This document shows, piece by piece, positions 1-5,098 of a stretch of 7,604 bases of DNA. The stretch's first letter is position 1; each line of letters begins with the position of its first letter. The notes beneath the pieces are model-generated. The model saw only the letters and a program-made list of their open reading frames with translations, was not told the origin of the DNA and did not search any database. The position numbers and the translations under genes were made by a program. Origin of the DNA: Planctomycetaceae bacterium (GTDB lineage Bacteria; Planctomycetota; Planctomycetia; Pirellulales; Thermoguttaceae); NCBI GenBank assembly GCA_015062085.1, contig SUVI01000171.1:1-7604 (forward strand). The letters are read 5' to 3'.

Positions 1-114
1 GTTTTTCGCATTTGCGTTTTTCTTCACGTTCTTGGCTTTTTTAGCATTCTGGTTCTTCGCCTTTTTCGCGTTTTTCGCATTTGCGTTTTTCTTCACGTTC
101 TTGGCTTTTTTAGC
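1..114 (-). repeat. 69-bp period repeat encoding the Asn/Lys-rich tail
   Basis: Bases 1-45 and 70-114 are identical, giving a 69-bp (23-codon) period. The repeated peptide is AKNVKKNANAKN with flanking AKK. It lies C-terminal to the octads and differs from them by Asn and Val insertions. The array may continue beyond the window edge. Confidence 0.9.
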
Positions 115-495
115 TTTCAGAGCCTTGGCTTTTTTAGCTTTCTGCGCTTGAGCTTTTTTAGCTTTCTGCGCTTGAGCTTTTTTAGCTTTCAGAGCCTTGG
201 CTTTTTTGGCTTTCAGAGCCTTGGCTTTTTTGGCTTTCTGCGCTTGAGCTTTTTTAGCTTTCAGAGCCTTGGCTTTTTTAGCTTTTTGCGCCTTGGCTTT
301 TTCGCATTTCTTTACTTCTGCCGCAGCAGCGGGTGCGGGAGCGGCTTCCGGAGTTTTTGCCGGAGCTTCCACAGCGGGTGCAGCCGGATCCGCCGGAGCC
401 GCATCTTTTGCCGGAGCGGTATCCTGAGCCAGAACGAAACCAGCCGAAACACAGAGCATGGCGAGGATGGAAAGTGCCAAACGGTAAATTTTCAT
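1..495 (-). CDS. Secreted Lys/Ala-rich octapeptide-repeat protein (3' end beyond window)
   Basis: The frame is open for 165 codons from an ATG at 495-493 to the window edge, so the C-terminus is missing. The start is supported by AGGAG at 503-507, seven bases upstream. Residues 1-23 form a Sec-type signal peptide: MKIYR, a hydrophobic core, then VLA before Q24-D25. Residues 24-61 are an Ala/Pro-rich, acidic linker. After VKKC (single Cys64) come eight consecutive octads at residues 67-130 of the form A-[K/Q]-A-[L/Q]-K-A-K-K. Residues 131-165 are an Asn/Lys/Ala tail containing a 23-residue repeat. The protein is therefore a cationic, low-complexity exported polypeptide. No enzymatic domain is visible and I do not recognise the family. 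The tail resembles histone-H1-like or Lys-rich polyanion-binding proteins in composition only; binding of DNA, polysaccharide or cell-surface anions is inference. Codon choice is almost identical between units, which suggests recent tandem expansion. Confidence 0.8.
   Translation of the reverse strand, partial: MKIYRLALSILAMLCVSAGFVLAQDTAPAKDAAPADPAAPAVEAPAKTPEAAPAPAAAAEVKKCEKAKAQKAKKAKALKAKKAQAQKAKKAKALKAKKAKALKAKKAQAQKAKKAQAQKAKKAKALKAKKAKNVKKNANAKNAKKAKNQNAKKAKNVKKNANAKN
106..297 (-). repeat. Eight tandem 24-bp units encoding Lys/Ala octads
   Basis: Eight contiguous in-frame units of 24 bp (297-274, 273-250, and so on to 129-106) each encode A-[K/Q]-A-[L/Q]-K-A-K-K. Two main unit types occur, one with AKAL and one with AQAQ, plus one AKAQ unit at the N-terminal end. 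Variation is confined to a few positions. Period 24 keeps the reading frame, so unit number could change by slippage without breaking the gene. Confidence 0.92.
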
Positions 496-711
496 GGGAA
501 ATCTCCTTTTGATAAAAAATGGACACTCTTTTCCGAAAATTTTGGAGGAATCGGAAAGAGTAACGTTTCAAAACTCACGTTTTCTGAGGTTTAAACGCAT
601 TCACAGTGGTTTCCATTGCATCGAAAAAACTTTTTTTGAGAAAAATTTGAAAATAAGCTGGAGAAGATTGTGAAGATTTTACGATAGATGAAAATAAGAA
701 AAAGAGGAAAC

Positions 712-745
712 AAAGAACATTTACGCAAAATGCGTCGTGTTCTTT
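712..745. repeat. Nested inverted repeat (hairpin)
   Basis: AAAGAACA (712-719) pairs perfectly with TGTTCTTT (738-745). Inside it, ACGCA (723-727) pairs with TGCGT (731-735) around an AAA loop. The inner and outer stems are separated by a small internal loop (TTT against CG). The structure is compact enough to form in RNA from either strand. On the plus strand it is followed by T then AAAT, so it is a poor classical terminator. It could be a processed or protective RNA structure, or the end of an unrecognised small transcript. Confidence 0.6.
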
Positions 746-746
746 T

Positions 747-775
747 AAATAAAAAATTCAGTTTTTTATTTTTTC
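747..775 (+). repeat. AT hairpin followed by a T-run
   Basis: AAATAAAAAA (747-756) and TTTTTTATTT (762-771) form a 10-bp all-AT stem with loop TTCAG, followed by TTTC. It begins directly after the nested hairpin at 712-745. The absence of GC pairs makes it weak as an intrinsic terminator. Together the two hairpins could act as a transcription barrier between the divergent genes. Confidence 0.4.
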
Positions 776-798
776 AGGGAGCCAAGATCCGTTTCGTA

Positions 799-807
799 TG
801 GTATACT
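799..807 (+). promoter_or_regulatory. Possible extended -10 promoter element
   Basis: TG at 799-800 followed by one base and TATACT at 802-807 matches an extended -10 element. No recognisable -35 hexamer lies 16-18 bases upstream. If active it would start a transcript near 813 that reads rightward into the flgM-like gene. It is weaker evidence than the promoter at 932-960. Confidence 0.25.
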
Positions 808-931
808 TCAAATAGATGGTGATTTGACAGGATCACAGTCAGTCAGGAACTGTGGTGCCGGGAGTTTTTGTAGAGTTTTTCAAAACTTTAGAAAATTCTC
901 AAAAATTTTCCCAAAAAGATAAAATTTACTA

Positions 932-960
932 TTTACATGGAGTAGGATTTTTGGTATAGT
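932..960 (+). promoter_or_regulatory. Sigma-70-type promoter for the flgM-like gene
   Basis: TTTACA at 932-937 and TATAGT at 955-960 are separated by exactly 17 bases, close to the sigma-70 consensus. The predicted transcription start is near 967, leaving a leader of about 130 nt before the ATG at 1099. No flagellar sigma-28-type promoter (TAAA / GCCGATAA-like) is seen here. Confidence 0.6.
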
Positions 961-1098
961 ACGGTTTGAAGAGTTAGTTTGGACAGACCGGACTGAAAAA
1001 ATAGACCGATTTTCCGGAAACTGCCGTTGTATTGTGCTTGGATCGGACGCACAGAACGCAGTGGATGGGAGGTCGGGGATAAACTTACGGGAAATAAA

Positions 1099-1410
1099 AT
1101 GGAAATAAATAAACTGTCGAATGTTTCAGGGATCAGTCGCGTGAATTCGGTTCAGCAGGCGAAGACCAACGAAGGAAACGCGCAGATTTCCCAGAAGCAG
1201 GACGTTCAGCCGAAACAGGATGTGGTCGACATTTCGACGGCGCAGACTGCGGCTTCGAGCGACGTGACGTTTTCAGGGATGAAGGTCGATGGGATCCGTA
1301 CAGATCTCGTGAATCGCATTCGTGCCGAGATCGCGGCAGGAACGTACGAAACGCCTGAAAAAATGGAAGTGGCGCTCCAGAAGATGCTTGGATCTTTTCT
1401 GGATGGCTGA
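1099..1410 (+). CDS. flgM: FlgM-like anti-sigma-28 factor
   Basis: This gene encodes 103 residues, the usual size for FlgM (about 90-100). The N-terminal 60 residues are polar, Gln/Lys/Ser-rich and probably disordered. Residues 42-46 (VVDIS) match the 'V.IS' segment seen in many FlgM proteins. The C-terminal part, residues 66-100 (IRTDLVNRIRAEIAAGTYE, then TPEKMEVALQKML), is the conserved helical region that in the family binds and inhibits the flagellar sigma factor FliA. FlgM acts in the cytoplasm and is removed through the flagellar export gate. The ATG at 1099 has a modest GGGA at 1089-1092. An in-frame TTG at 1027 would add 24 residues unlike the family, so I prefer 1099. It stands alone between a promoter and a terminator, with no flagellar genes in view. 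The identification rests on the C-terminal pattern. Confidence 0.82.
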   Translation: MEINKLSNVSGISRVNSVQQAKTNEGNAQISQKQDVQPKQDVVDISTAQTAASSDVTFSGMKVDGIRTDLVNRIRAEIAAGTYETPEKMEVALQKMLGSFLDG

Positions 1411-1432
1411 TAAGATTTTCTTTGGTTCGTTG

Positions 1433-1471
1433 ACCGTAGGTGGAGGGTGTGCCTCTGCGTACGGTTTTTTT
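1433..1471 (+). terminator. Intrinsic terminator after the flgM-like gene
   Basis: ACCGTA (1433-1438) pairs with TACGGT (1460-1465). An inner stem GTGGAGG/CCTCTGC (with two G-T pairs) closes a five-base loop at 1447-1451, with one G/G mismatch between the stems. The stem is followed by a run of T to 1471. It lies 22 bp after the stop codon and is a textbook rho-independent terminator. Confidence 0.88.
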
Positions 1472-1801
1472 CTGGTCTAATCGGCCGGTCGATCTGCAAA
1501 GAGAAGGCGGCATTGGGACCGGAAAATTTTTTCTGGGCAAAAGTCTATAAAAAACGGTGCGGAACTGCGCAGACTTTGAGCTCCTTTGAGTGTTGTCTGT
1601 GCCTTTAGCTGTAGAATTGGAGGGAAAAGAAGCCGAATGGAGGGAAAGAAAACAGAGTTTCCCAAATTTCGGATTTTTCCTGAATATCCGTCTTGAATCT
1701 TTTTCGATTTTCGGTTAAACTCCCTTCCAGTACGCAAAATACCGTCAGTGCGTCATGGAAAGAACGTCCCAAACTCCGGTGAGAGCCCGGTCAAAAATAT
1801 C
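1472..1801 (+). other. Intergenic leader upstream of the ABC transporter
   Basis: About 330 bp lie between the flgM terminator and the transporter. It contains a 7-bp inverted repeat AAAGTCT/AGACTTT (1540-1546 and 1571-1577). A weak promoter candidate is TTGAAT at 1693-1698, 16 bases, then TAAACT at 1715-1720. A possible 16-codon reading frame starts at 1755. No gene of family-recognisable content is present. Confidence 0.4.
1693..1720 (+). promoter_or_regulatory. Weak promoter candidate for the ABC/menA pair
   Basis: TTGAAT (1693-1698) and TAAACT (1715-1720) with a 16-base spacer are the best sigma-70-like pair upstream of the transporter. The match to consensus is moderate, so this is a guess guided by position. 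Transcription would start near 1727, about 75 nt before the chosen start codon. Confidence 0.28.
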
Positions 1802-3832
1802 ATGAACTTCTGGAAAATCGTCAGATCCTCCTTTCAGTACCGCTGGAACATTTTTTTCTGCATCGTTACGGCTCTTGGAGTCGGCGTGCTGTGGGGGACG
1901 AACTTGAGTGCCGTTTTCCCCTTCATGCAGATCACATTCAAGGGGCAGACGATGCAGGAATGGGCAGAGGACTGCGTGAAGGAGAGTGAGATCCAGATCC
2001 AAGCGCTTGAGACTCGCCGTGCGATGCTCCTGATGGACGCAGAAGAAACGCCGACGCAGGAAAGAACACCGATCGGCGCGGAACTGCAGGAACTTCCGGA
2101 AGACATTCTGGCACTGACGGATGTTGCGCTCGTAGAGCATAAACTTCAGGTCGAGCAGGCGACACACAGCGGATACGTCCGACTGAAAGAGGTCATTGAC
2201 GCCTGGCTTCCGACGACGCCGTTTTCGACGATCGTGCTTCTTTTGGCGGCGCTTTTGGCCATGACGCTCCTGAAGACCGCGTTCCTGATCGCCAACTCTG
2301 TCCTCGTCGCTCGGATCGCGAACTTGACGATCCTGGACGTCCGAAACCGTCTTTTCGACAAATGCCTCACCCTTGAGTTTGCGCGGTACAGTCAGGACGG
2401 CAGTGCGGTTCTGATGAGCCGGATCACGAATGATGTCGGCGGTATCGGCGGCGGTTTGGCGGACGTCTACGGAAAAATGATCCGTGAGCCGCTCAAAATG
2501 TTCGTCTGCATGGGGATCGCGATCTGGATCAACTGGCAGCTTTTCGTCGTGACGATCCTGATCCTTCCGCTCATTGCGTGGGCGATCCGGAAACTCGCGA
2601 AAAAGATCCGACAGACGAGCCGTCAGATCATGAAGGAAGTCGCGAAGCTCTTTGAAACGCTTCAGGAAACGTTTTTCGGGATCAAGATCGTGAAGTGTTT
2701 TACGCTTGAGGAGCACGTTCGGGAACGCTTTTTCACGCAGGGACACATTCTTTACGGAAAATCGCTGAAAGTCTCTTTCCTCGACGCATTGGCAAAGGGG
2801 CTGGTCGAGTGTTCCGGGATCCTTCTCGTTTCCATCGCACTTCTGGTCGGTGCGTGGCTGGTCTTGACCGGAAACACGACGCTCTTCGGGTTCCCGATGT
2901 CGGAGCGTCCCCTTTCGATCGAATGGCTCGTCATGTTCTACGTCGCACTGCTCGGAGCCGCAGACCCGGCACGCAAACTCAGCGATATTTTCACGTCCCT
3001 CCAGAACGCCGTCGCTGTTGCGGACCGTGTTTACGAACTGCTCGACGCGCCCGTGAAGGTCGCCGATCCAGAAAAGCCGGTCTCCCTTGACGGAAATTCC
3101 ATGGAGCTTGAATTCCGAAAAGTCCATTTCGATTACACGCCGGACCGGCCGGTACTGCGTAACGTGGATCTGACGATCCCCTTCGGAAAGACTGTCGCTA
3201 TCGTCGGCGCGAACGGCTGCGGAAAGAGTACGCTTCTGAATCTCATCCCGCGTCTTGCCGACCCAACTTCCGGAGAAGTGCTGCTCGGCGGCGTTTCGCT
3301 TCGGGACGTGACGCAGAAAGACCTTCACTCCCAGCTCGGACTCGTCTCGCAGGACGCGATCCTCTTTGACGACACCGTTTACGAAAACATTCGGTTCGGC
3401 CGGTTCGACGCAACGGAAGAGGAGGTCATTGCCGCGGCGAAACTCGCAAATGCGCATGAATTCATCACGAATACCCTTCCGCAGGGATACGAGACTCCGA
3501 TCGGACCGCTCGGCAATCTTCTCTCCGGGGGGCAGCGTCAGAGACTTGCATTGGCCCGCGTGATCCTCCGTGATCCGAAGATCCTGCTTCTAGATGAAGC
3601 CACCAGCCAGATCGACTTGGAAAGCGAGCGTTCCATTCAGGAATCCCTCTCCATCTTCCACAAAAACCGCACGGTCATCATCGTGACGCACCGTCTCGGG
3701 ATCCTCTCGCTTGCCGACGAGATCGTCGTGATGGAAAACGGACAGATCCTCGACCAGGGAACGCATGCCGAACTCATGGAGCGATGCGGATTTTACCGGA
3801 ACCTTTACCAGGATCAGCCTTCGGGCATTTGA
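1802..3832 (+). CDS. MsbA-type ABC half-transporter (fused permease and ATPase)
   Basis: The 676-residue protein has a type-IV ABC exporter layout, with the membrane domain first and the nucleotide-binding domain last. Membrane segments lie near residues 15-40, 141-170, 230-265 (two), 335-357 and 375-392. The ATPase shows the A-loop Tyr445, Walker A GANGCGKST (469-477), Q-loop Gln517, signature LSGGQ (574-578), Walker B ILLLDE (594-599), D-loop SQID (602-605) and H-loop His630. All catalytic residues are intact, so it should work as a homodimeric inner-membrane exporter. The substrate cannot be told: lipid, peptide or drug are all possible. Residues 44-138 form an unusually long stretch between TM1 and TM2, predicted to lie outside the cytoplasm. 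The chosen ATG at 1802 begins MNFWKIVRSSF, a normal exporter N-terminus. A GTG at 1748 would add 18 polar residues. Neither start has a strong ribosome binding site. The MenA-like gene follows after 69 bp. Confidence 0.95.
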   Translation: MNFWKIVRSSFQYRWNIFFCIVTALGVGVLWGTNLSAVFPFMQITFKGQTMQEWAEDCVKESEIQIQALETRRAMLLMDAEETPTQERTPIGAELQELPEDILALTDVALVEHKLQVEQATHSGYVRLKEVIDAWLPTTPFSTIVLLLAALLAMTLLKTAFLIANSVLVARIANLTILDVRNRLFDKCLTLEFARYSQDGSAVLMSRITNDVGGIGGGLADVYGKMIREPLKMFVCMGIAIWINWQLFVVTILILPLIAWAIRKLAKKIRQTSRQIMKEVAKLFETLQETFFGIKIVKCFTLEEHVRERFFTQGHILYGKSLKVSFLDALAKGLVECSGILLVSIALLVGAWLVLTGNTTLFGFPMSERPLSIEWLVMFYVALLGAADPARKLSDIFTSLQNAVAVADRVYELLDAPVKVADPEKPVSLDGNSMELEFRKVHFDYTPDRPVLRNVDLTIPFGKTVAIVGANGCGKSTLLNLIPRLADPTSGEVLLGGVSLRDVTQKDLHSQLGLVSQDAILFDDTVYENIRFGRFDATEEEVIAAAKLANAHEFITNTLPQGYETPIGPLGNLLSGGQRQRLALARVILRDPKILLLDEATSQIDLESERSIQESLSIFHKNRTVIIVTHRLGILSLADEIVVMENGQILDQGTHAELMERCGFYRNLYQDQPSGI

Positions 3833-3874
3833 TGCAGCCTTCGGGCTTTTGATGCAGCCTTCGGGCTTTTGAGA
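3815..3874 (+). repeat. Three tandem 20-bp units with UUCG mini-hairpins
   Basis: Three contiguous units start at 3815, 3835 and 3855. Each contains GCCTTCGGGC, and the second and third are identical for their first 18 bases. The first unit includes the last codons and stop of the transporter (QPSGI-stop); later units repeat the same stop-codon context. Each unit can form a stem of three or four pairs closed by the very stable C(UUCG)G tetraloop. In units 2 and 3 the stem AGCC/GGCT is followed by TTTT. They could damp transcription or protect mRNA ends between the ABC and MenA-like genes. Origin by slippage is likely. Confidence 0.9.
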
Positions 3875-3890
3875 GACTTTCCTTCACGGC

Positions 3891-3895
3891 AGGAG
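3891..3895 (+). promoter_or_regulatory. Ribosome binding site fixing the MenA-like start
   Basis: AGGAG lies six bases before the ATG at 3902. It favours this start over an upstream in-frame TTG at 3869, which sits inside the hairpin repeats. Confidence 0.8.
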
Positions 3896-3901
3896 AAAAA
3901 C

Positions 3902-4834
3902 ATGAAATCGGAAACTGGATCCTATTCGGCCCTCACACCACGGCTGATGCTTCAGCTCACGGCTCCGCATACTTGGCCGGCGTCAGTGTTTCCAGTCCTT
4001 TTTTCCGCGGCGCTCGTGATCCATCGGACACAGTGTGTCGATCCGCTTCTTCTTTTCGTTCTCCTTGCCATCACGGTCCTGATGCAGTCGGCGGTCAACA
4101 CGCTGAACGACTATTTCGATTTCGTGAAAGGGGCGGACACGTGTGAGAATCAGGTCGATCCGACCGATGCTGTCCTCGTTTTTAACCGGATCCGGCCGTT
4201 TTCCGTTCTCGTTTTCTTTGCGTTCCTGATGCTCACCGCGTTTGCGCTTGGCTGTTTTGTCATCCTTCACGCAGGGTGGATCCCTTTGGCTATCGGCAGC
4301 ATCGGCGCAGCCGTCATCTACCTCTACAGCGGAGGGAAACTTCCGATCTCGTATCTTCCGCTTGGCGAACTCACCAGCGGTTTCGTCATGGGAGGTCTGA
4401 TCCCTCTGGCCTGTGTGCAGGTCCTGACGCTTCAGTTTTCGTGGGAACCGCTTCTTTTGGCCGTTCCGCTGATCCTCGGCATCGGCCTCATCATGTTTAC
4501 GAACAATACGTGCGACATTGAAAAGGACCGTGACGCTCACCGGCACACCGTGTCTGCTCTTTTGGGAAGAGAGGCTGCGGGGAAAGTCTACCGTCTGACC
4601 GTTTTGCTTTGGCTCGGAAGTATTTTGGTCCTTACGCTCCTTTACTTTTCTTCCGGCTGGATCATTTTGCCGTTTTTGTTTCTTTCTGCGTGGCCGATCC
4701 TTCGCGCATTGTTTGCAGATCCGCTCGTTCTTGAGTCCCGTATCGCCGCCATGAGTCAGATCCTCACGCTGAATATTCTTTTGAACGCATTCTACACTCT
4801 GGCCATTTTTTGCGACATTTGCCTCCGGCACTGA
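3902..4834 (+). CDS. menA: MenA-like UbiA-family prenyltransferase
   Basis: The 310-residue, very hydrophobic protein has about eight or nine membrane helices, the usual UbiA-superfamily size. The N-terminal TAPHTWPASVFPVL (residues 20-33) matches the 'RP.TLPAS..PV' opening of MenA. The first Asp-rich motif is N69-D70-YF-D73 followed by FVKGADT, which is MenA-typical. The second is NNTCDIEKDRDAHRHT (201-216), comparable to NNxRDxxxD of MenA. These motifs bind Mg2+ and the polyprenyl diphosphate. MenA attaches the prenyl chain to 1,4-dihydroxy-2-naphthoate to make demethylmenaquinone in the inner membrane. The assignment to MenA rather than another UbiA enzyme (for example a futalosine-pathway prenyltransferase) is based on these motifs and is not certain, since no other men gene is in view. 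It sits 69 bp after the ABC transporter and may share its transcript. Confidence 0.82.
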   Translation: MKSETGSYSALTPRLMLQLTAPHTWPASVFPVLFSAALVIHRTQCVDPLLLFVLLAITVLMQSAVNTLNDYFDFVKGADTCENQVDPTDAVLVFNRIRPFSVLVFFAFLMLTAFALGCFVILHAGWIPLAIGSIGAAVIYLYSGGKLPISYLPLGELTSGFVMGGLIPLACVQVLTLQFSWEPLLLAVPLILGIGLIMFTNNTCDIEKDRDAHRHTVSALLGREAAGKVYRLTVLLWLGSILVLTLLYFSSGWIILPFLFLSAWPILRALFADPLVLESRIAAMSQILTLNILLNAFYTLAIFCDICLRH

Positions 4835-4927
4835 ATTTCGAAACAGAGAGATCCGCGGAATAAACGGGGAGAGACTGGTTTTAAAAAGGTTCTTCCGGCA
4901 AGTGTGTACGGGGCCAGACGTTTTTTT

Positions 4928-5010
4928 ACCGCAGAGAACGCAGAAAAACCCGCAGAGACACACTGAAGGAAACACGAAAAGTACGAAAAATCGCGAAAGA
5001 TACGAAATGG
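4928..5010 (+). repeat. Dispersed intergenic repeat, copy A1
   Basis: This A-rich, purine-biased element starts with ACCGCAGAGAACGCAG and runs through CAGAGACACACTGAA and AACACGAAAAGTACGAAAAA. The same order of elements recurs at 6113-6180 in the same orientation and at 5030-5090 in the opposite one. Degenerate 'CGCAGAG / CACGAAAA' repeats of this kind are common between genes in planctomycetes and some other phyla. It is non-coding. Confidence 0.75.
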
Positions 5011-5088
5011 ATCTTCAAATCTTCTAAAACCATTTTGTGAAATTCGTTTTTTCCGCGTTTTCCGTGTTTAAAATTCAGTGTGTCTCTG
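4948..5088 (-). terminator. Fold-back repeat as possible terminator for the aldo/keto reductase
   Basis: The 15-bp perfect inverted repeat starts 10 bp downstream of the minus-strand stop codon. On the minus strand the distal arm is followed by CGGG and five T residues (4948-4944 region). This placement between convergent genes would suit a transcription end point. The very long, imperfect stem makes the call uncertain. Confidence 0.35.
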
Positions 5089-5090
5089 AG
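5030..5090 (-). repeat. Dispersed intergenic repeat, inverted copy A2
   Basis: The reverse complement reads CAGAGACACACTGAA, then AAACACGGAAAACGCGG, and so mirrors copy A1. The 15-bp segment at 5074-5088 is a perfect inverted match to 4953-4967, and CCATTT at 5030-5035 matches AAATGG at 5005-5010. The two copies therefore form an imperfect fold-back of about 135 bp with a 19-base loop (5011-5029). Confidence 0.75.
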
Positions 5091-5098
5091 CCGTTCTT

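Larger units (their letters stand above)
496..1098. other. Divergent, AT-rich intergenic region
   Basis: This 603-bp stretch separates the leftward Lys/Ala repeat gene from the rightward flgM-like gene. It is strongly AT-rich between about 600 and 960. It holds a nested hairpin (712-745), an AT hairpin (747-771), an extended -10-like element (799-807), a short inverted repeat CACAGT/ACTGTG (834-839 and 849-854), and a good promoter (932-960). I found no open frame with a believable start and coding character. The promoter of the leftward gene could not be placed. Confidence 0.6.

Noticed and set aside
1..297. CRISPR-like regularity of the repeat array
   Set aside because: Units are contiguous without unique spacers and are in frame within a coding sequence, so this is a protein repeat.
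148..594. Plus-strand Ser/Phe/Leu-rich open frame
   Set aside because: It is the complement of the Lys/Ala repeat gene. The minus-strand frame has a ribosome binding site, signal peptide and regular octads; the plus frame has none.
824..829. TTGACA hexamer
   Set aside because: No -10-like hexamer lies 15-19 bases downstream, so it is not called as a promoter.
1637..1696. 19-codon frame after a GGAGGG stretch
   Set aside because: The spacing from the purine stretch is too long and the peptide has no recognisable feature; likely chance.
1745..3457. 570-codon minus-strand frame antisense to the ABC transporter
   Set aside because: It mirrors a gene with every ABC motif intact. The antisense product is charged low-complexity sequence with no domain.
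4835..4927. Terminator search directly after the MenA-like gene
   Set aside because: The T-run at 4920-4927 follows only a four-pair CTGG/CCAG stem with a long loop, too weak to call.
3983..4975. 330-codon minus-strand frame over the MenA-like gene
   Set aside because: Arg/Lys/Asp-rich shadow of a hydrophobic membrane protein; no motif or start signal.
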